The position numbers and the translations under genes are program-made. The notes beneath the pieces are model-generated. The model ran no database searches. It was not told the origin of the DNA and saw nothing but the letters and a program-made list of their open reading frames with translations. A stretch of 7,213 bases of DNA from M55B165 sp051744245. GTDB lineage: Bacteria > Actinomycetota > Humimicrobiia > Humimicrobiales > Humimicrobiaceae. The stretch lies in NCBI GenBank assembly GCA_051744245.1, contig JBNJCV010000080.1:1-7213 (forward strand), written 5' to 3'. Positions 1 to 6,071 of the stretch are shown one piece after another. Each line of letters starts with the position of its first letter. Position 1 is the stretch's first letter.

Positions 1-26
1 CAAATTACCAGTCCAGGAAAATTCAA
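1..26 (-). CDS. Possible start of the next gene in the cluster (partial, runs off the left edge)
   Basis: After the yhcH-like gene stops, the minus strand shows AGGTGG followed eight bases later by a TTG at 26. The frame is open to the window edge and would begin MNFPGLVI. The same frame can also be read from a GTG at 38, but that codon lies inside the ribosome-binding-like sequence and has nothing similar ahead of it, so TTG is preferred. Eight residues are too few to recognise a family. The short gap of 32 bases and the shared strand suggest that the cluster continues to the left. Confidence 0.35.
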
Positions 27-58
27 TTCTTGCTCCACCTATATAAATTTTGAAATGT

Positions 59-517
59 CTAAATTTTTATTTTAAAAACGGCTTTTCTTACTTCACAACT
101 TCTTGAAGCCTGCAATCCGGGCCTGTGTATATCATTAGGATAAAATATAGCATACATACCTTCTTTGAGCAGAAGATTACTTTCATCCTGGACTTCATCA
201 AAGAAAGCAACATCATCCTGCTGGGAATATTTTATTGCTGGCTTCTGGGAAGTACTGTAATTAGCCCAACCTATAACTTCTTCGCCCTGCAGCAAATACT
301 GGAAATCTATATACTCCCAATGGACCTCAGCTAATTTATTTAAATTGTAAGTAGTCCTGTAAGTAGTTAAGTTAAAAAAAAGATTGCTTCTATCAATCAG
401 GTGTTTTCCGTCAACTATATCCCTAAAATTTGTCTTTGAAATATAATCTAGAACCCTACCAATACCTTTTATATGGCTTAGATGCTGAAAATCATTATCA
501 ATGCTTCCAATTATCAA
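59..517 (-). CDS. YhcH/YjgK/YiaL family protein (DUF386), probable sugar anomerase/epimerase-type cupin
   Basis: The 152 residues match the usual length (about 150) and layout of the YhcH/YjgK/YiaL family, which also includes EbgC. Family signatures visible are MIIGSI at the N-terminus, E64-x-H66 followed by YIDFQYLLQGEE (residues 69-80), and FYPNDIHRPG (125-134) with H131 in the conserved histidine position, then a basic C-terminal strand. Members are metal-binding, cupin-like cytoplasmic proteins found in sugar operons; E. coli YhcH has been described as an anomerase that supplies the open form of N-acetylneuraminate. Here it is the fifth gene after a RuBisCO-like protein, a dehydrogenase, a lactonase-type hydrolase and a dehydratase, so a role in ring opening or epimer exchange of the pathway sugar is inferred. 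The start is TTG, chosen because AAGGGAG lies five bases upstream. It may have its own promoter (550-577). Family is secure; substrate unknown. Confidence 0.9.
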   Translation of the reverse strand: MIIGSIDNDFQHLSHIKGIGRVLDYISKTNFRDIVDGKHLIDRSNLFFNLTTYRTTYNLNKLAEVHWEYIDFQYLLQGEEVIGWANYSTSQKPAIKYSQQDDVAFFDEVQDESNLLLKEGMYAIFYPNDIHRPGLQASRSCEVRKAVFKIKI

Positions 518-522
518 CTGGG

Positions 523-529
523 CTCCCTT
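523..529 (-). promoter_or_regulatory. Ribosome binding site that supports the TTG start of the yhcH-like gene
   Basis: The minus strand reads AAGGGAG, five bases before the TTG at 517. No ATG or GTG with comparable spacing is present, and the resulting protein begins with the family's typical MIIGSI. Confidence 0.7.
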
Positions 530-549
530 ATTTATTTACTACTCCAAAT

Positions 550-577
550 ATTATATAAAAATTAACTTTAAGGGCAA
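550..577 (-). promoter_or_regulatory. Candidate sigma-A promoter for the yhcH-like gene
   Basis: On the minus strand TTGCCC (572-577) is followed after 16 bases by a perfect TATAAT (550-555), which would give a transcript starting near 543, about 25 bases before the TTG start. The -10 matches consensus fully and the -35 in four of six bases. It overlaps the inverted repeat at 562-593, so the repeat could be an operator over this promoter. In AT-rich DNA TATAAT is common, so this remains a prediction. Confidence 0.4.
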
Positions 578-593
578 GTAACCTTAAGGTTAA
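562..593 (-). repeat. Inverted repeat between the dehydratase and yhcH-like genes (weak terminator or operator)
   Basis: Two 12-base arms, 562-573 and 582-593, are complementary apart from one mismatch (C against A in the minus-strand RNA) and enclose an 8-base loop. In minus-strand RNA the hairpin is followed by UUUUU, the layout of an intrinsic terminator, but the stem is mostly A-U with two G-C pairs next to the loop, so termination would be weak. The repeat also covers the spacer and -35 of the candidate promoter, which suits an operator or partial terminator that uncouples yhcH from the upstream genes. Confidence 0.5.
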
Positions 594-604
594 GAAATTA
601 TTTT

Positions 605-1813
605 CTATACTTTCAATCTGTCAATAACTTCCATATTCAGTTGTATTCCCAGACCTGGTTTTTCAGAATCTGGTTCAATAAATCCATTTTTTACTTTGGG
701 GGCGCCAACTACATAAGCATCTGAAAAACCCCCTTCTTTCTTTTCCCAGGTTGGAACACAAGTGTCCTCAGCCCATTTAACAGCAGGACAAGACAGTGTA
801 AAGTGTATAGTTTCAGCATAAGCAACGTGAGGCGCACAGGGAACATTAAAAGCCTCACATAATGCAGCCACTTTTTTAGCTTCAGTTAATCCACCCATTC
901 TCCTAATATCGGGCTGTACCACATCAACTATTTTCCGTGTTATAAGCTCTTTGAAGCCAAACCTGGTATATTCATGCTCACCCGCAGCTATAGGGACATT
1001 GGTCTTTTTTCTTAATTGCCTGTAACCATCAAAGTCATCTGGCAAAAAAGGTTCTTCTACCCAGGTAAGGTTATACTTTTCCAGCCTGTTTATCATTTCT
1101 ATTGCATAATCAACATCTGCCCATGCCATATATGCATCTAACATTAATTCAATATCATCGCCTACGGCCTCCCGCACAGTTTTTACCAGCATTTCATTTC
1201 TCTCCATCCCTTTTTTACCTTCCCTTGGGCCTGTACACATCCTCTGCTTCATGCCTTTGTATCCTTGCTCCTTATAATCTAGGGCTTCTTTTGCCAGAAG
1301 CTCGTAATCTGGCTTATAAATATTGCTAGGGTGCAAGTTTGAAGCGTAAAGCTTAATTTTATCCTTGGTTTGGCCACCTAATAATTTATACACAGGAACC
1401 CCAAGGGCTTTTCCTTTTATATCCCATAGTGCACTATCCACGCCGCTTATTGCTTCGATAGCTGCTCCTTTCCTTCCAAAAACGATAGAAGCCCTAAACA
1501 TCTTGTCCCATAGCATTTCAGTATTAAATGGATCGGAACCAACTAAATAATTCTTATAATGGTTTTCTATTAAAACTTTTCCTGCAACCGCGCTTCCTCC
1601 GCCGCAAAATCCATAGCCTTCTAAACCTTCATCTGTCCTAATAATTACTATTGGTACTATCCAGTGGTTGCCCCCCGTCCACATAGCCCTGTCTTTGGCA
1701 TACTCTTCATAGGGTTCCATGGGACCTACTAGCGGAGAATTCCTAATAAATTTTGCTACACCTTCAGACTTTGTAGCTGCAATATTTATAACTTCAACCT
1801 CTGTAATCTTCAC
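605..1813 (-). CDS. Enolase-superfamily sugar-acid dehydratase, related to L-rhamnonate dehydratase (RhmD-like)
   Basis: The 402 residues form a full mandelate racemase/muconate lactonising enzyme fold: an N-terminal capping domain (about 1-130) and a TIM barrel. Metal ligands appear as D226 (MLDAYMAW), E253 (WVEEP) and E279 (GEH), and the general acid/base dyad as D302 (QPD) and H329 (APH). K189-x-R191 sits on the second barrel strand where mandelate racemase has KxK. The PMxxYxxY motif (31-38), the MLDxxM strand, GEHxxT and the GLT run recall E. coli RhmD, but the N-terminal loop is shorter and appears to lack the RhmD histidine there, so another acid sugar is likely. The expected reaction is Mg-dependent dehydration of an aldonate to a 2-keto-3-deoxy acid in the cytoplasm. 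The start is GTG, preceded by AGGGG at proper spacing, 43 bases after the hydrolase gene. Family firm; substrate open. Confidence 0.9.
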   Translation of the reverse strand: MKITEVEVINIAATKSEGVAKFIRNSPLVGPMEPYEEYAKDRAMWTGGNHWIVPIVIIRTDEGLEGYGFCGGGSAVAGKVLIENHYKNYLVGSDPFNTEMLWDKMFRASIVFGRKGAAIEAISGVDSALWDIKGKALGVPVYKLLGGQTKDKIKLYASNLHPSNIYKPDYELLAKEALDYKEQGYKGMKQRMCTGPREGKKGMERNEMLVKTVREAVGDDIELMLDAYMAWADVDYAIEMINRLEKYNLTWVEEPFLPDDFDGYRQLRKKTNVPIAAGEHEYTRFGFKELITRKIVDVVQPDIRRMGGLTEAKKVAALCEAFNVPCAPHVAYAETIHFTLSCPAVKWAEDTCVPTWEKKEGGFSDAYVVGAPKVKNGFIEPDSEKPGLGIQLNMEVIDRLKV

Positions 1814-1856
1814 TGATATCCCCTTTTTTAAAAATTAACTATAAATAGCACTAATC

Positions 1857-2624
1857 CTATATTTTCCCATCTTTAAACTTCTCGTCTAGTATGGTTGGGT
1901 CATGGCTAGGGATTATAATATCGGCTTTTTCCCTTATCTTCCTATAAGCTTCAAAAATTTCCCACTGGTTATAATATAGGCCAATAGGATGGTTCTTTTT
2001 AACATTGCCTACAAAAAAGGCAACATCAGAAGTAAACACTGCATTTCCCATTCTGGTATTAACCTCCACTGCCATACAGCCTGGTGTATGGCCACCAACC
2101 CAAAATGCAGAAATACCAGGAAGTATTTCTTTCTCATTTTCAACAAATATTAACCTGTCTGGATGAAGTGATGCCAAATACTTTATTGGCTTAGTGGGGA
2201 AAAGGATATCATTGTAATAATAAGGTTTATCCTTTTTCATGTATTCCATCCAACCTTTTCTTGAAAGTATTACTTTTGCATTCGGGAAAAGATCAACATT
2301 GGATGAATGGTCATGATGGAGGTGTGAAATAAAAACATACTCTATACCTTTTGGCTCTATATTATTTCTTTTTAAAATATTTTCAGTAGTTTCAGATTCA
2401 GGAAGTTCAAAAGATACCTTGCCTTTAAACTCTTCAAAAAGCATTTTATTTATTGCCTCAATATCTCCACAGCCGGTATCAATTAATATATTATGGCCAT
2501 TGCCTCTGACTAAAAAGAAATAGGTATACAATGTATACTCTTTCTCCCAATCGCTTAAATAATACATTTCGGGACCAGGGGCCGTGGTGGTACCATTTTT
2601 AAAAATACTGATGTGGTATTCCAT
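1857..2624 (-). CDS. Metallo-beta-lactamase-fold hydrolase of the N-acyl homoserine lactonase (AiiA-like) type, probable sugar lactonase
   Basis: The 255 residues are close to the roughly 250 of AiiA-type lactonases. All metal ligands of a two-metal site are visible: H101-x-H103-x-D105-H106 (SHLHHDH), H179 (GGHTPG), D200 (TSD) and H241 (PSHDP). There is no signal peptide, so it acts in the cytoplasm. The family hydrolyses lactones and related esters; sequence-based labels usually say N-acyl homoserine lactonase. Here it lies 16 bases after a dehydrogenase gene and 43 before a sugar-acid dehydratase gene, with no quorum-sensing gene in view, so hydrolysis of a sugar lactone made by the dehydrogenase is the more economical inference. 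The start is ATG, with GAGGGG about nine bases upstream. Fold and metal site are secure; the sugar-lactone assignment rests on context. Confidence 0.85.
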   Translation of the reverse strand: MEYHISIFKNGTTTAPGPEMYYLSDWEKEYTLYTYFFLVRGNGHNILIDTGCGDIEAINKMLFEEFKGKVSFELPESETTENILKRNNIEPKGIEYVFISHLHHDHSSNVDLFPNAKVILSRKGWMEYMKKDKPYYYNDILFPTKPIKYLASLHPDRLIFVENEKEILPGISAFWVGGHTPGCMAVEVNTRMGNAVFTSDVAFFVGNVKKNHPIGLYYNQWEIFEAYRKIREKADIIIPSHDPTILDEKFKDGKI

Positions 2625-2640
2625 AATTTACATCCCCTCT

Positions 2641-3426
2641 TCAATCTTCAACAATATTTATCATCATTCCATTGTTAATCATTATCCCGCCTTCAACGAA
2701 AATAGTAGACCCAGTCACATAATCGGAATCTGAAGATGCAAGATAAACCGCTGCTTTACCCATATCTTCTGGTGTACCCCATCTGTGGAGCGGAATAATT
2801 TTATTCAGCCTTTCAACCAAACCAGGGAACATTTTTCTTTGTTTCACATTTATATCTGTTTCTACTGCACCGGCAGCAATTGTATTTACATTTATATTAT
2901 GCTCTGCAAGCTCTAGGGCCATTGATTTAGCAAGCATTTTTATACCACTCTTGGTTATACTATAAATACCTTGGCTAGCATTTGGAACCTCTTGATTAAA
3001 AGAAGTTACAAAAACAACTTTCCCGCCTTTCCCCCGCTTTACAAAATATCTGGCTGCCTCCTGGCCAATATTAAATGATCCCTCCAGATTGGTTTTTATC
3101 TGAAAATCCCATGCTTCTTTAGTAACTTCTAAAAATGGCTGCAAGTCTACAACTCCTGCATTACCAATTACAATATCCAGCTCATTTTTTTTAGTGATAT
3201 ATTCAAACATTTCGTTTACTTGTTTTCTTTCAGAAACATCTGCTTGATACTTATAAGCAGCTACTTCATGTTTCTTGACTTCTTGTACAGTTTCTTTAGC
3301 CTTTTTTGTATCAGACATATAATTCACTATAATATTGCAACCTTCTTTGGCAAGTTCTATACATATACCCCTGCCAATTCCTCTGCTTCCTCCAGTGACC
3401 AGTGCCCAATTTCCTGTTAATTTCAT
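2641..3426 (-). CDS. Short-chain dehydrogenase/reductase (classical SDR)
   Basis: With the ATG at 3426 the protein has 261 residues, typical of classical SDRs. It shows the nucleotide-binding TGGSRGIG (11-18), NAG (89-91) and the catalytic tetrad N113, S142, Y155 and K159 (YSITK), plus the usual C-terminal TGSTIFVEGG strand. No acidic residue follows the second beta strand (VNYMSD), resembling FabG and glucose dehydrogenase-like members that accept NADP; this cofactor call is an inference. The frame also opens at a TTG at 3438, but that codon lies next to the GGAGGG ribosome binding site, so the ATG is preferred. The gene follows the RuBisCO-like gene by 113 bases and is followed after 16 bases by the lactonase-type hydrolase, suggesting oxidation of a sugar or polyol to a lactone or keto form. 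Substrate cannot be told from sequence. Confidence 0.92.
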   Translation of the reverse strand: MKLTGNWALVTGGSRGIGRGICIELAKEGCNIIVNYMSDTKKAKETVQEVKKHEVAAYKYQADVSERKQVNEMFEYITKKNELDIVIGNAGVVDLQPFLEVTKEAWDFQIKTNLEGSFNIGQEAARYFVKRGKGGKVVFVTSFNQEVPNASQGIYSITKSGIKMLAKSMALELAEHNINVNTIAAGAVETDINVKQRKMFPGLVERLNKIIPLHRWGTPEDMGKAAVYLASSDSDYVTGSTIFVEGGIMINNGMMINIVED

Positions 3427-3430
3427 GCTT

Positions 3431-3436
3431 CCCTCC
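3431..3436 (-). promoter_or_regulatory. Ribosome binding site that fixes the start of the dehydrogenase gene
   Basis: GGAGGG on the minus strand ends four bases before the ATG at 3426. It falls inside the longer frame that begins at TTG 3438, which argues against that longer start. Confidence 0.75.
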
Positions 3437-3539
3437 AAATCTAATGAAGCTTTTTTACTCCTCCCACAAAACCGCCATTTTTAAAAATATAAATAACTTT
3501 TTCCTAGACTTTTATCTGTAAATATAAAAACTTAACCTT

Positions 3540-4814
3540 TTATTTATTCCAATACTTTAAGGCTTCCCTTAATTCCTTTTTATCTTTTGCGTATTCTTCT
3601 AATGATATGTTAGACATTACAGCATCTATTGCCTGCCTGAATGCCCTAGCTCCTGCTATTGCTCCCATGGGGTGTCCATGTATGCCTCCTCCTGCCGATA
3701 ATATGCAATCATAACCCAGGTCATTAATAATTTTTGGAACCCTTGAAGCTACCAACCCTCCTGAAGGTATTGGAAATGTCCTCCTTATATGATGATAATC
3801 AGCCAGGAGGTCATATGCAATTTGCCTGTATCTTTCATCCAGTAGTTTGTACTTGCCTGAGTCAATGGGATATACCATCATGTCCGCCCCTATTATCCGG
3901 GCAAGCTTTCCCAGCACCAGATGGCTGGCAACTCCGCCCCATGGATTTGCATACCATACACCGCTAAAGTCGAGATGGGCTAATATTGGAACATTAATAT
4001 CCTTGTCTTCTGCAATATCCCTGAAAGAAGATAGACCCTGGGTTAGGTAATTTATCATCAATGCGTTTGCTCCGGCTTCAATTGCCTCCATTGCCCTCTT
4101 CTTCAACGATCCTGCTTTCCCAGTAATATTTACACAATATAGAGTCTTCTCCCCTTTTGTTTCATAAGCCTGTCTTTCCTTTTCCATATAGAGCTTTATC
4201 CGTTCAATCCTGTTATTATAGGCAGTCTCAGATAGTAGCTCGTCATCTTTTATTATATCCACCCCGCCAGCTGCCGCTTTATAAAAAAAGTTTGCTCCAA
4301 CTTTAGGCTCAAATCCGGTGCAGGGCTTTATCATGTTATTGAGAAGTGGTCTATCTTTTACCCCGAGGAGCTTTCTTATCCCTTCTATTCCGAATTTAGG
4401 CCCAGAAAAGCCCTGCAGGTATTTCTTCGGAAATTCTATATCCAGGAGTTTAATCCTTCCCATCACCGATGTATTACCTATAACCGTAGTCAAGAGCATG
4501 GGAATTTCTGAACCTATATTTTCAAAAGGAATTGCAACCGAGACCACATATCTCCTACAACCCAGATCTTCTGGCAACTCAAACTCATAATTAGGTACCT
4601 CGTGAGCTGATATAACCTTTCCTGCATATTTTTCCCTCATTTCTTCTGTTTCCCCTTCAACTTTTGTCCAGGTCCCCGTTGACATATCAACAGCCAAAGT
4701 TTCAGAAAACTTTATTATGTCTTCATCAGGAGAGACCTCTATAAAATATGTAGCTATTATATAACTATCCCTATCAAATCCGTCAGGGAGGAAATGCAGT
4801 GATTTTTGGTACAT
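3540..4814 (-). CDS. RuBisCO-like protein (form IV RLP), phosphorylated keto-sugar enolase/isomerase/decarboxylase of unknown substrate
   Basis: The 424 residues have the RuBisCO large-subunit layout: an N-terminal domain with STGTWT (45-50) and a TIM barrel. By eye against spinach RuBisCO, retained residues are K163 (Lys175), K189/D191/E192 in IIKDDE (the carbamylated Lys201 with Asp203 and Glu204), H280 (His294), K321 (Lys334, loop 6), S351-G-G (Ser379) and GGG 375-377 (Gly403-405). Changed are D43 for Glu60, C165 for Lys177, L281 for Arg295 and about V314 for His327. Such losses mark form IV proteins, which do not fix CO2. Known members are methionine-salvage enolases or isomerases, and decarboxylases or transcarboxylases of 3-oxo-isoapionate phosphate in apiose breakdown. 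Retained metal and phosphate sites suggest enolisation of a phosphorylated ketose or keto acid. AGGAG lies seven bases before the ATG; the HD gene ends 28 bases upstream. No methionine-salvage gene is nearby. Confidence 0.93.
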   Translation of the reverse strand: MYQKSLHFLPDGFDRDSYIIATYFIEVSPDEDIIKFSETLAVDMSTGTWTKVEGETEEMREKYAGKVISAHEVPNYEFELPEDLGCRRYVVSVAIPFENIGSEIPMLLTTVIGNTSVMGRIKLLDIEFPKKYLQGFSGPKFGIEGIRKLLGVKDRPLLNNMIKPCTGFEPKVGANFFYKAAAGGVDIIKDDELLSETAYNNRIERIKLYMEKERQAYETKGEKTLYCVNITGKAGSLKKRAMEAIEAGANALMINYLTQGLSSFRDIAEDKDINVPILAHLDFSGVWYANPWGGVASHLVLGKLARIIGADMMVYPIDSGKYKLLDERYRQIAYDLLADYHHIRRTFPIPSGGLVASRVPKIINDLGYDCILSAGGGIHGHPMGAIAGARAFRQAIDAVMSNISLEEYAKDKKELREALKYWNK

Positions 4815-4842
4815 CTTTTAACTCCTATCTCTTTTTTAAATT

Positions 4843-5976
4843 CTATCCCCGGAACCCCTTAAAAATTGAATACATGTCTATGCCAGAAATTACTTTATCT
4901 CTGTATTTTTTTTCTATATGTTCTAAAGCTTCTACAAAATCATTATTCTGGATTCCATTTTTTACGGATAAATAAGCTTCTAGAAAAGCAGATAAGTCAT
5001 CAGCAGCCTTTACCATGCTGCCATCCCTATTTTCAATATCCGAGAACTCATTTTCTGTAAATAATTTTATATCCTTATGCCAGCTTTCGGGAATCAGCTT
5101 ATAAATTTTTTTCTCCATTTCTTCCTTTTCATAATCTTTTATAAGGTTGCTTAACCCTTTAACAGATCTTTTCACCGGATTAATTATATCCCGGGTAAGT
5201 ACTTCAGGAAGGTCATGGAACAAGCCTGTTAGGTAATTATTAATAGTATTAATTCTGTCTTTGCCTGTTACATATGAAAACAGGAAGGAAAGGATAGCAA
5301 CAATTAGCATATGGCCCAGCACTGAAGTTTTAGGAACCCTGTAAAGATGGCTCCATCTCACCTGGAACCTCAGCTGCCCACATATATTTACAAAATCCGT
5401 TAACTGTGTAGAGCTTACCAGCTCTTTCATGCTGCTCAAATGCCTGTATTCTTCTTGTTTTAACTTTATATCTCTCTTTATCTCTTCTATTTGGAAACCT
5501 TTAGGATTAATAGTTTCAATAATATCAAACTCCCATTTGGTAACATAAAAATGGGCTGCATTTAAAATCTGCCTATTTATATCTTCTTTTTCCTTCAGTT
5601 CGGTATCCAGTAAAAAATCCTTAAACTCACTGCAAAAATTATCCCCTAGTGAACTTATATAAGGTTCCATTTCTTTATAAACCCACTCATTTAATGCATG
5701 ATACTTGCTTTTATCTTCCTTAATCTTATAAAAAAGAGGGGGTTTTAAGTCTGTAAGGATAATCCTTTGAAAATATTCAAAAAGCCCAACCTTTATTATT
5801 TTAATCCAGTCAACTTCACCATTTTTTTCACTTTCAAATTTTGCCAGGATATAAGCGACTACCATCTTTTGGGCCTGTTTATCTAGCTCACTGAATTCTA
5901 CAATTTTTATTTGATCATTCCATCTCTGCATGCTAGCAGCATCAAATATTTTTAAAAACAATGAATTTGAAATCAT
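4843..5976 (-). CDS. Two-half YfbR-like HD-domain phosphohydrolase with an inactive-looking N-terminal half
   Basis: The C-terminal half (about 200-377) resembles YfbR, the HD-domain 5'-deoxynucleotidase: R207-W208, H222 (VLGHM), H254-D255 with E258 and D263 (HDLPEVLTRD), P267-V-K and D326 (KAADD) line up with the YfbR metal and catalytic positions. The N-terminal half looks like a decayed copy: R18-W19 remains, but Q36 stands for the first histidine, E67-Y68 for HD and H142 for the last aspartate, while D76 and the following PP are kept. YfbR itself has about 200 residues, so 377 fits a duplication. The protein is soluble and probably acts on a nucleotide or another phosphate ester. The ATG start has only a weak AAGG close by. 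It lies 95 bases after the pilus-like gene and 28 before the RuBisCO-like gene, so it may be cotranscribed with the latter. Confidence 0.8.
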   Translation of the reverse strand: MISNSLFLKIFDAASMQRWNDQIKIVEFSELDKQAQKMVVAYILAKFESEKNGEVDWIKIIKVGLFEYFQRIILTDLKPPLFYKIKEDKSKYHALNEWVYKEMEPYISSLGDNFCSEFKDFLLDTELKEKEDINRQILNAAHFYVTKWEFDIIETINPKGFQIEEIKRDIKLKQEEYRHLSSMKELVSSTQLTDFVNICGQLRFQVRWSHLYRVPKTSVLGHMLIVAILSFLFSYVTGKDRINTINNYLTGLFHDLPEVLTRDIINPVKRSVKGLSNLIKDYEKEEMEKKIYKLIPESWHKDIKLFTENEFSDIENRDGSMVKAADDLSAFLEAYLSVKNGIQNNDFVEALEHIEKKYRDKVISGIDMYSIFKGFRG

Positions 5977-6001
5977 AACCTTAAAATTCTCATTTTTATT
6001 T

Positions 6002-6030
6002 ACTATAGTATAGCAAACAATAGGTGAAAA
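6002..6030 (-). promoter_or_regulatory. Candidate promoter for the HD-domain gene, perhaps for the whole RuBisCO-like cluster
   Basis: On the minus strand TTTTCA (6025-6030) is followed after 17 bases by TATAGT (6002-6007), and an alternative -10, TATACT, overlaps it at 6007-6012. Transcription would start near 5995, about 20 bases before the ATG. The -10 region contains the perfect 10-base palindrome TACTATAGTA (6001-6010). Matches are partial, so this is a weak prediction, but it lies in the only clear gap (95 bases) between the pilus-like genes and the HD gene. Confidence 0.35.
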
Positions 6031-6071
6031 AATGAAAGATTAGATATGTCTTCCCGAAAATTCTAAGATCT

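Noticed and set aside
1102..1550. Plus-strand open frames opposite the dehydratase gene
   Set aside because: The minus-strand frame holds a complete enolase-superfamily enzyme with all catalytic residues; the plus frames are shadows.
3427..3438. Longer dehydrogenase start at TTG 3438 (MEGSMKL)
   Set aside because: The added codons are the GGAGGG ribosome binding site itself; the ATG at 3426 is well spaced behind it.
3456..3479. Seven-codon leader peptide MAVLWEE before the dehydrogenase gene
   Set aside because: Its ATG has no ribosome binding site and no attenuator-like hairpin follows.
3734..4590. Open frames on the plus strand opposite the RuBisCO-like gene
   Set aside because: They are antisense to a well-conserved gene, have no clear ribosome binding site, and their products show no recognisable motifs.
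3540..4814. True CO2-fixing RuBisCO
   Set aside because: Arg295 and His327 equivalents and Lys177 are replaced, and no phosphoribulokinase or other Calvin-cycle gene is present in the window.
5977..6071. Terminator after the TadE/TadG-like gene
   Set aside because: Only a short AAGATCTT palindrome is seen, with no GC-rich stem or following T-run on the minus strand.
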